Assembly (NCBI GenBank): GCA_947484535.1
Contig: CANKPO010000003.1
Span: forward strand, 1 to 18,946
DNA: 18,946 nt
Direction of reading: 5' to 3'
From: Caulobacteraceae bacterium
GTDB lineage: Bacteria > Pseudomonadota > Alphaproteobacteria > Caulobacterales > Caulobacteraceae
The notes below the pieces were generated by a model. It saw only the letters and a list, made by a program, of their open reading frames with translations, was not told the origin of the DNA and searched no databases. This document shows positions 14,641-18,946 of this stretch, one piece after another (the stretch's first letter is position 1; each line of letters starts with the position of its first letter). The position numbers and the translations under genes are program-made.

Positions 14641-17073
14641 ATGAACTATAAGACATTCCTAATTGCAGGCCTTTCGGCTCCTGCCTTGATCCTCGGCTCC
14701 ATGGGCACCTCTGCTCACGCTCAGGCCGCTTCGGCCAGCCTTGACGAACTGGTTGTCACCGGTTCGCGCGTCGCCAAGCGCTCCAAGCTTGAAACCCTCG
14801 CCCCTGTAGACGTGGTCAGCAGCGCTGCCCTGACCCAGCAAGCGACCCCAGAGTTGGGTCAAGCCTTGGCCAACCTCATTCCTTCGATGGACTTCCCCCG
14901 TCCAGCCATCACCGATGGCACCGACAGCATCCGTCCAGCGACCCTGCGCGGCCTCGCGCCCGACCAGACCCTGGTCCTGCTCAATGGCAAGCGTTACCAC
15001 TCTTCGGCTCTGGTCAATGTCAACGGCTCGATCGGCCGCGGTTCGGCAGCGGTCGACCTGAACACCATTCCGGCTGTGGCCATCGACCGCGTCGAGGTGC
15101 TGCGTGACGGTGCCTCGGCTCAATATGGCTCGGACGCCATCGCCGGTGTCATCAACCTGCGTCTGCGCCAAGCCAGCCAAGGCGGCGGCATCTCAGCCAG
15201 CTGGGGTGAGTATAATACCGATGTGGTTACGGCCCGTAATCCTAATGGCCGCAAGGCCAATGACGGCAATGTCTATACCCTGTCGGGTTGGCAAGGCCTC
15301 CCGCTCGGCGCGGATGGTTTCTTGACCGTTTCGGCGGACTATAGCTTCCGTAATCCAACCAACCGTTCGGACCTTGACCCGCGCACCGTGCCCTTCAAGG
15401 TCACGGCCCGTTACGGCGACCCACGGGTTGAAAGCAAGACCTTCTATGCCAATGCTGGCATGCCTCTGGCTGAAGGCTTTGAGGCCTATGGCTGGCTCGG
15501 CTATCAAAACCGCGTTGGCGACAGTGCCGCCAATCCGCGTTTGGCGACCAACGCCAATAACGTCGCCACGATCTTCCCAAATGGCTTCCTGCCCCTGATC
15601 ACGACGGACATTGATGACATGTCTGCTGGCGGTGGTGTTAAGGGTGACCTGTCGGGCTTTGCCGTCGATGCAAGCCTGACCTATGGCAAGAACAAGGTTC
15701 AGTACGGCGTTGAAAATTCGGTCAATGGCTCGATGGGTACGGCCTCGCCGACCACCTTCGACGCAGGCGCGATGGAATATGACCTGCTGACCGCGAACCT
15801 GGACCTTAGCCGTCCCGTGTCGCTGGGCTTTGCCGCGCCATCGCAATTGGCTCTGGGCGCCGAATATCGCTCGGAAGGCTATCAGATCACGGCGGGCACC
15901 TCGCCCTCCTACATCTTTGGTGGCTTAGCCGGTAAGGCTGCTGGCGCTCAAGGCTTCCCAGGCTTCCAGCCCGCAAACGCCGTCGACAAGTCACGCAACT
16001 CCTTCAGCCTCTATGCGGATCTGGACACGCAAGTGACCAAGGCCTTCGCTGTCGATATCGCCGTCCGCTATGAAGACTATTCGGACTTTGGTTCGACCGG
16101 CACCGGCAAGATCGCCGCGCGCTATGACTTCAACGATGCCTTCGCCCTTCGCGGCGCGGTGTCGACCGGTTTCCGTGCGCCGTCGCTCCAGCAGCAATAT
16201 TTCACGGCCACCTCGACCAACTTCATCGCCATCAATGGCATCTCCACCCCCGTTGAAGTCGGAACCTTCCCAGCCACCAGCGCCACCGCAGGGGCTCTGG
16301 GCGGTAAGGCTCTAGAGCCTGAAAAGTCCAACAACTATGCCGGCGGCTTGGTCTATCAGGTTGGCAGCTTCGAGTTGACGGCGGACGCCTACTATATCGA
16401 GATCAACAACCGCATCGTGCTGTCGGAAAATATCCAAGGTGCCCCGACCGGTACGGCAACGGCGGTCGCTATCTACAAGCTCATCAATCCTCCAGGAGCG
16501 GGCGGCGCCTTGGGTGCGGCACGTTTCTTCATCAACGGCGTGGACACCACGACCAAGGGCCTCGATATCGTGGCGCGCTATCGCCTTGATGCCGATGCGA
16601 TGGGCAAGCTTGACTTTACCTTGGCTGGTAACTTCAACCAGACCGAAGTGACCCGTCTGCCAGCGACCAGCCAACTGTCGGCCCTGCCCGTGCCGCCCCT
16701 GCTTTTCGCGCGCAGCAACCGTCTGACCTTCGAAGAGGGCACGCCGCAGGAAAAGTTCGTCTTCACGACCGAATGGTCAAAGGACAAGATGGGTGCCACC
16801 TTGAAGGCCACCCGCTATGGCGAGGTTCTGGTCCCCAACAACACCGCAACGCTGGACTACAATACCGGCGTGCATACCTTGGTGGATTTCGAAGCCCGCT
16901 ATAAGTTGATGGACAAGATCAACCTGGCTGTTGGTGTGAACAACATGTTGGATGAATATCCCAACATGACCCCGGTTAATGTCAACACCAATGGCCCTGT
17001 TGGCTTCCCGGGCTTCTCGCCCTTCGGCTTCAACGGCCGGTTCATGTACACGCGCATCAGCTACAACTGGTAG
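14641..17073 (+). CDS. TonB-dependent outer-membrane receptor
   Basis: This 810-aa outer-membrane beta-barrel transporter is energised by TonB-ExbB-ExbD. It has a signal peptide (about 1-27, ending SAHA) and a TonB-box-like segment LDELVVTG (34-41). The plug domain (about 49-175) carries IRPATLRGLAPDQTLVLLNG and the closing VEVLRDGASAQYGSDAIAGV starting at residue 151. A long barrel of alternating aromatic strands follows and ends in Trp810, the usual outer-membrane sorting residue. The plug segment LVNVNGSIGRGSAAVDLN is typical of a receptor group common in Caulobacterales and Sphingomonadales. The substrate cannot be assigned: no siderophore, cobalamin, sugar-utilisation or inner-membrane transport genes are adjacent. 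The gene stands alone between a structured leader and its own terminator, so it is probably transcribed singly and regulated at the leader. Confidence 0.94.
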   Translation: MNYKTFLIAGLSAPALILGSMGTSAHAQAASASLDELVVTGSRVAKRSKLETLAPVDVVSSAALTQQATPELGQALANLIPSMDFPRPAITDGTDSIRPATLRGLAPDQTLVLLNGKRYHSSALVNVNGSIGRGSAAVDLNTIPAVAIDRVEVLRDGASAQYGSDAIAGVINLRLRQASQGGGISASWGEYNTDVVTARNPNGRKANDGNVYTLSGWQGLPLGADGFLTVSADYSFRNPTNRSDLDPRTVPFKVTARYGDPRVESKTFYANAGMPLAEGFEAYGWLGYQNRVGDSAANPRLATNANNVATIFPNGFLPLITTDIDDMSAGGGVKGDLSGFAVDASLTYGKNKVQYGVENSVNGSMGTASPTTFDAGAMEYDLLTANLDLSRPVSLGFAAPSQLALGAEYRSEGYQITAGTSPSYIFGGLAGKAAGAQGFPGFQPANAVDKSRNSFSLYADLDTQVTKAFAVDIAVRYEDYSDFGSTGTGKIAARYDFNDAFALRGAVSTGFRAPSLQQQYFTATSTNFIAINGISTPVEVGTFPATSATAGALGGKALEPEKSNNYAGGLVYQVGSFELTADAYYIEINNRIVLSENIQGAPTGTATAVAIYKLINPPGAGGALGAARFFINGVDTTTKGLDIVARYRLDADAMGKLDFTLAGNFNQTEVTRLPATSQLSALPVPPLLFARSNRLTFEEGTPQEKFVFTTEWSKDKMGATLKATRYGEVLVPNNTATLDYNTGVHTLVDFEARYKLMDKINLAVGVNNMLDEYPNMTPVNVNTNGPVGFPGFSPFGFNGRFMYTRISYNW

Positions 17074-17104
17074 GCTCTAGGCCTCATCAGACGCTGAAAC
17101 AGAT

Positions 17105-17140
17105 AACCCCCCCGGTCTTGGCCGGAGGGGTTTTTCTTTG
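17105..17140 (+). terminator. Rho-independent terminator after the TonB-dependent receptor
   Basis: AACCCC-C-CCGG (17105-17115) pairs with CCGG-A-GGGGTT (17122-17132), giving a 10-bp stem with one C-A mismatch and a 6-nt loop. It runs straight into a T-tract (17131-17139, broken by one C). It lies 31 nt after the receptor stop. The converging FkbM gene ends 18 bp to the right, and the same stem could help end that transcript. Confidence 0.9.
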
Positions 17141-17157
17141 CGCCGATGGGAAGGGCC

Positions 17158-17997
17158 TCAGCCCCGCTTAGGGTTCGGATTGCGATAGAGGCGGTTGCGG
17201 CCAGAGCCGGTGGTGCGCACGGCAGTGTCCTCGACAAAGCCTGCTGCGAACAGGGGCGGCTCGATCCGGGTGGCAGCCTCACGGGCATTGTCGCCCTCGA
17301 CCTCAACCAGAACCGACTTGATCATTGGCAAGGTGGCGGCGGCACCGCGCAGGATGGCGCCCTCGACCCCGTCGACATCGATCTTCAGATAGTGCGGCGC
17401 AGGCAAATTGAAGGCGGTGCGCAGATCATCGATCCGGTAGGCCGGGACGCCTTGGCTAAAGACGGAGTTATATTCCCCAAACTGGTTCGGGGCACCCGAG
17501 ACCGAATTGCCACCCGAGCCCGGGGCCATGGCGGCGAGCTCGAGACGGGTCAGTCCCGTTTCATCCGACAGGGCGACGCAGAGTGGAAAGACCCGTTCGC
17601 CTAGGCCATTGAGGGCCAGATGCTCGACCAGAACCCCGAAACTGGTGGCCTTGGGCTCAAAGGCATAGACCCCGACCCCGTCCTTTAGGGCGGCATACAT
17701 GGCAAACAGGCCCGTCGCAGCCCCGATATCCCACAGGACCTCCCCCGCCGCGATCTCTTGAATCCAGGTCAGAAGCTCCGGCTCTTCATTGTCGAAGTCC
17801 AGCGCGGCGGCGGCCAGATGGGGTCCGCGCAGGGGCAGAACCTTTAGCGGTCCCCGGTCGGTCGTGATCGCGGTCGCCGCAGAACTGTCCAACCGCTCCA
17901 CCAGCCGCGACAGGGTCATGGCCCGCCGTCTGGGGCTCTGGGCGGCAGTGGCGAGGCTGATGATCCCGTGCAGGGCGCGGGCAATAGAACGGCTCAT
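17158..17997 (-). CDS. FkbM-family SAM-dependent methyltransferase
   Basis: This 279-aa class I methyltransferase has SAM motif I LWDIGAATG (residues 88-96), the acidic ribose-binding AFEP after the second strand, and the FkbM hallmark LKIDVDGVEGAILRG (204-218), followed by a VLVEVEG strand. FkbM relatives O-methylate sugars and secondary metabolites. No glycosyltransferase or biosynthetic cluster is adjacent, so the substrate is unknown; a surface-glycan role is only a guess. The start at 17997 is supported by GGAG (minus strand over 18005-18008) 7 nt upstream; M27 is a weaker alternative. The basic N-terminal stretch of about 50 residues precedes the catalytic fold. The gene is divergent from the oxidase subunit IV gene and converges on the receptor gene. 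Confidence 0.88.
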   Translation of the reverse strand: MSRSIARALHGIISLATAAQSPRRRAMTLSRLVERLDSSAATAITTDRGPLKVLPLRGPHLAAAALDFDNEEPELLTWIQEIAAGEVLWDIGAATGLFAMYAALKDGVGVYAFEPKATSFGVLVEHLALNGLGERVFPLCVALSDETGLTRLELAAMAPGSGGNSVSGAPNQFGEYNSVFSQGVPAYRIDDLRTAFNLPAPHYLKIDVDGVEGAILRGAAATLPMIKSVLVEVEGDNAREAATRIEPPLFAAGFVEDTAVRTTGSGRNRLYRNPNPKRG

Positions 17998-18155
17998 GGG
18001 GTGGCTCCGTTAGGGTGCTAAGCCTGTCCTAAGTCATATGGCGAAAAAGACCAGACGGATCGCAAGGCCCTGCGGCGGGTCGTCACGCTTGAGGCGCGGC
18101 GCTGAATGGTATATCCCCCCGGATTAGGTTCAACGACTTGCCGAAGAGACTGACC
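17998..18155. promoter_or_regulatory. Divergent intergenic region between the FkbM gene and the oxidase subunit IV gene
   Basis: These 158 bp must hold both promoters. The only box-like pair I see for the plus strand is TTGAGG (18089-18094) and TATATC (18110-18115), but the 15-nt spacing is short. No strong inverted repeat or known binding site is evident. Confidence 0.3.
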
Positions 18156-18410
18156 ATGGCCACGCCTCCTGCCAATCACGATCACGATCACGACTATCAG
18201 CGCGGCGCTATGGACATCCAAGAGCAGGCCTCGACCTATGACGCCTTTATGGCCCTGACCAAGTGGGGCAGCTTGGCGCTCGTTGCCAGCCTCGTAGCCC
18301 TCGTGGTTTGGTTCTGCACGACCGCAGGCTTCTTGCCTGGCCTGATCAGCGCGGTGGTTGTTACGGTCGGCGGTATTGTCCTGCTGCGCGAAAAGCCAGC
18401 CGCTCACTAG
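18156..18410 (+). CDS. aa3-type cytochrome c oxidase subunit IV (small bacterial family)
   Basis: This 84-aa small membrane protein has the family signature MDIQEQASTYDAFM (residues 19-32), followed by a hydrophobic helix (about 39-59) and a second hydrophobic stretch (about 62-79). The family is a small accessory subunit found with aa3 oxidases in alphaproteobacteria. The core oxidase genes are not here; as often seen, it instead precedes pntA. Before the signature lies an unusual His-Asp alternation, HDHDHD (8-13). ATG 18156 is the natural start, with a weak GAAGAGA upstream; an internal ATG at 18210 would start exactly at the signature and drop the His-Asp segment. A TTG at 18138 is less likely. 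Confidence 0.8.
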   Translation: MATPPANHDHDHDYQRGAMDIQEQASTYDAFMALTKWGSLALVASLVALVVWFCTTAGFLPGLISAVVVTVGGIVLLREKPAAH

Positions 18411-18430
18411 ATCTAGCGTTGAGCTATTGT

Positions 18431-18478
18431 AAGGCCCCGGCCTTGAGCAGAATTATGCGGCCTATATGATGCGCCGCA
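18431..18478 (+). promoter_or_regulatory. Two inverted repeats between the oxidase subunit IV gene and pntA
   Basis: AAGGCC/GGCCTT with a 2-nt spacer (18431-18444) is followed by TGCGGC (18456-18461) with GCCGCA (18473-18478). The second stem is followed, after GC, by a T-rich stretch (ATTTATTT), so it may be a weak terminator for the small gene. A promoter for pntA must then lie downstream, but I could not identify one. Confidence 0.35.
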
Positions 18479-18574
18479 GCATTTATTTCTGTCCATTGCT
18501 GATACGGGCTGGACAATAGGCAAATTCCTTCCTTAACCTCCGGGCTACTGTTCATGACGACCGGGGGAAACCGA

Positions 18575-18946
18575 ATGACAGCGACAATCGCCGTCACCAA
18601 GGAAACACGCGCTGGGGAGACCCGAGTCGCGGCAACGCCGGAAACCGTCAAAAAGCTGATGGGCCTTGGCTATAATGTCACCGTTGAGACGGGCGCGGGC
18701 TTGGCGGCGTCCATTCTCGATGCGGACTATGCTGCTGCTGGCGCGACCATTGCGGCCTCAGGCCCTGCGAGCCTTTCGGCGGCGGATATTGTCCTAAAGG
18801 TGCGCGGACCCTCTGAGGCAGAGATTGCCGCCCTCAAGTCTGGCGCGATCGTGGTCGCCCTGATGAACCCCTATAATGATCGCCCGATGATCGAGGCTCT
18901 CGCCGCCAAGGGCGCGAGCGCCTTTGCCATGGAGTTCGTGCCGCGA
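18575..18946 (+). CDS. pntA: NAD(P) transhydrogenase alpha subunit, 3'-truncated by the window edge
   Basis: 124 codons are visible to the last base. The N-terminus TATIAVTKETRAGETRVAATPETVKKL is the alanine dehydrogenase/PNT N-terminal domain. ADIVLKVRGPS, VALMNPYND and AFAMEFVPR then follow in the order expected for the transhydrogenase alpha subunit. With the membrane PntB part, the enzyme moves hydride between NADH and NADP+ using the proton gradient to supply NADPH. In alphaproteobacteria the alpha subunit is often split (pntAA, pntAB), which cannot be judged here. GGGGGAAA lies just before the start. The preceding oxidase subunit IV gene is a common neighbour. Confidence 0.93.
   Translation, partial: MTATIAVTKETRAGETRVAATPETVKKLMGLGYNVTVETGAGLAASILDADYAAAGATIAASGPASLSAADIVLKVRGPSEAEIAALKSGAIVVALMNPYNDRPMIEALAAKGASAFAMEFVPR

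Noticed and set aside
18018..18407. 129-codon minus-strand frame over the oxidase subunit IV gene
   Set aside because: It has no family-like motifs, and the plus-strand gene has the clear MDIQEQ signature and membrane helices.
18530..18540. CtrA-like half-site TTAACC upstream of pntA
   Set aside because: Only one half-site is present; no second TTAA at the required spacing.

Overview
The window is about 60% GC or a little above and almost fully coding. It reads as a stretch of alphaproteobacterial chromosome, most likely from the Caulobacterales. Three things point there: a DUF1013/TrcR cell-cycle regulator lying tail to tail with a TacA-like sigma-54 response regulator, the alphaproteobacterial gene order (pal)-cpoB-tilS-ftsH at the left edge, and a pairing of an aa3-type cytochrome oxidase subunit IV gene with pntA at the right edge. 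The genus cannot be named from the sequence alone.

Left block (1-7186, all plus strand): the 3' part of cpoB (Tol-Pal/envelope), tilS (tRNA-Ile2 lysidine synthetase), ftsH (membrane AAA+ zinc protease), folP (dihydropteroate synthase), thiD (HMP/HMP-P kinase), a DUF925-type nucleotidyltransferase-like protein and a PhzF-family isomerase-like protein. cpoB/tilS overlap by 10 bp, ftsH/folP by 4 bp, and folP/thiD are 2 bp apart, so much of this block is probably co-transcribed and translationally coupled.

Middle block (7187-14466): trcR (plus) and tacA (minus) converge on a short spacer that can fold into three overlapping hairpins. A divergent intergenic region follows, then an M3-family oligoendopeptidase, an ABC1/UbiB-type atypical kinase, a PaaI-type hotdog thioesterase and an alpha/beta hydrolase. 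All four are on the plus strand; the last two are 3 bp apart.

Right block (14467-18946): a 174-bp repeat-rich leader precedes a monocistronic TonB-dependent receptor that ends in a clear rho-independent terminator. An FkbM-type methyltransferase lies on the minus strand. Divergent from it are the small aa3-type oxidase subunit IV gene and the start of pntA (proton-translocating transhydrogenase alpha subunit), which is cut by the window edge.

I see no tRNA or rRNA genes, CRISPR array, insertion sequence, prophage or defence island. No intergenic stretch exceeds about 175 bp. I did not find a convincing new multi-gene system. The signals most worth checking are non-coding: a 9-bp GNRA-tetraloop hairpin in the trcR leader, the structured leader of the TonB receptor with a possibly masked ribosome binding site, and the overlapping hairpins between trcR and tacA.
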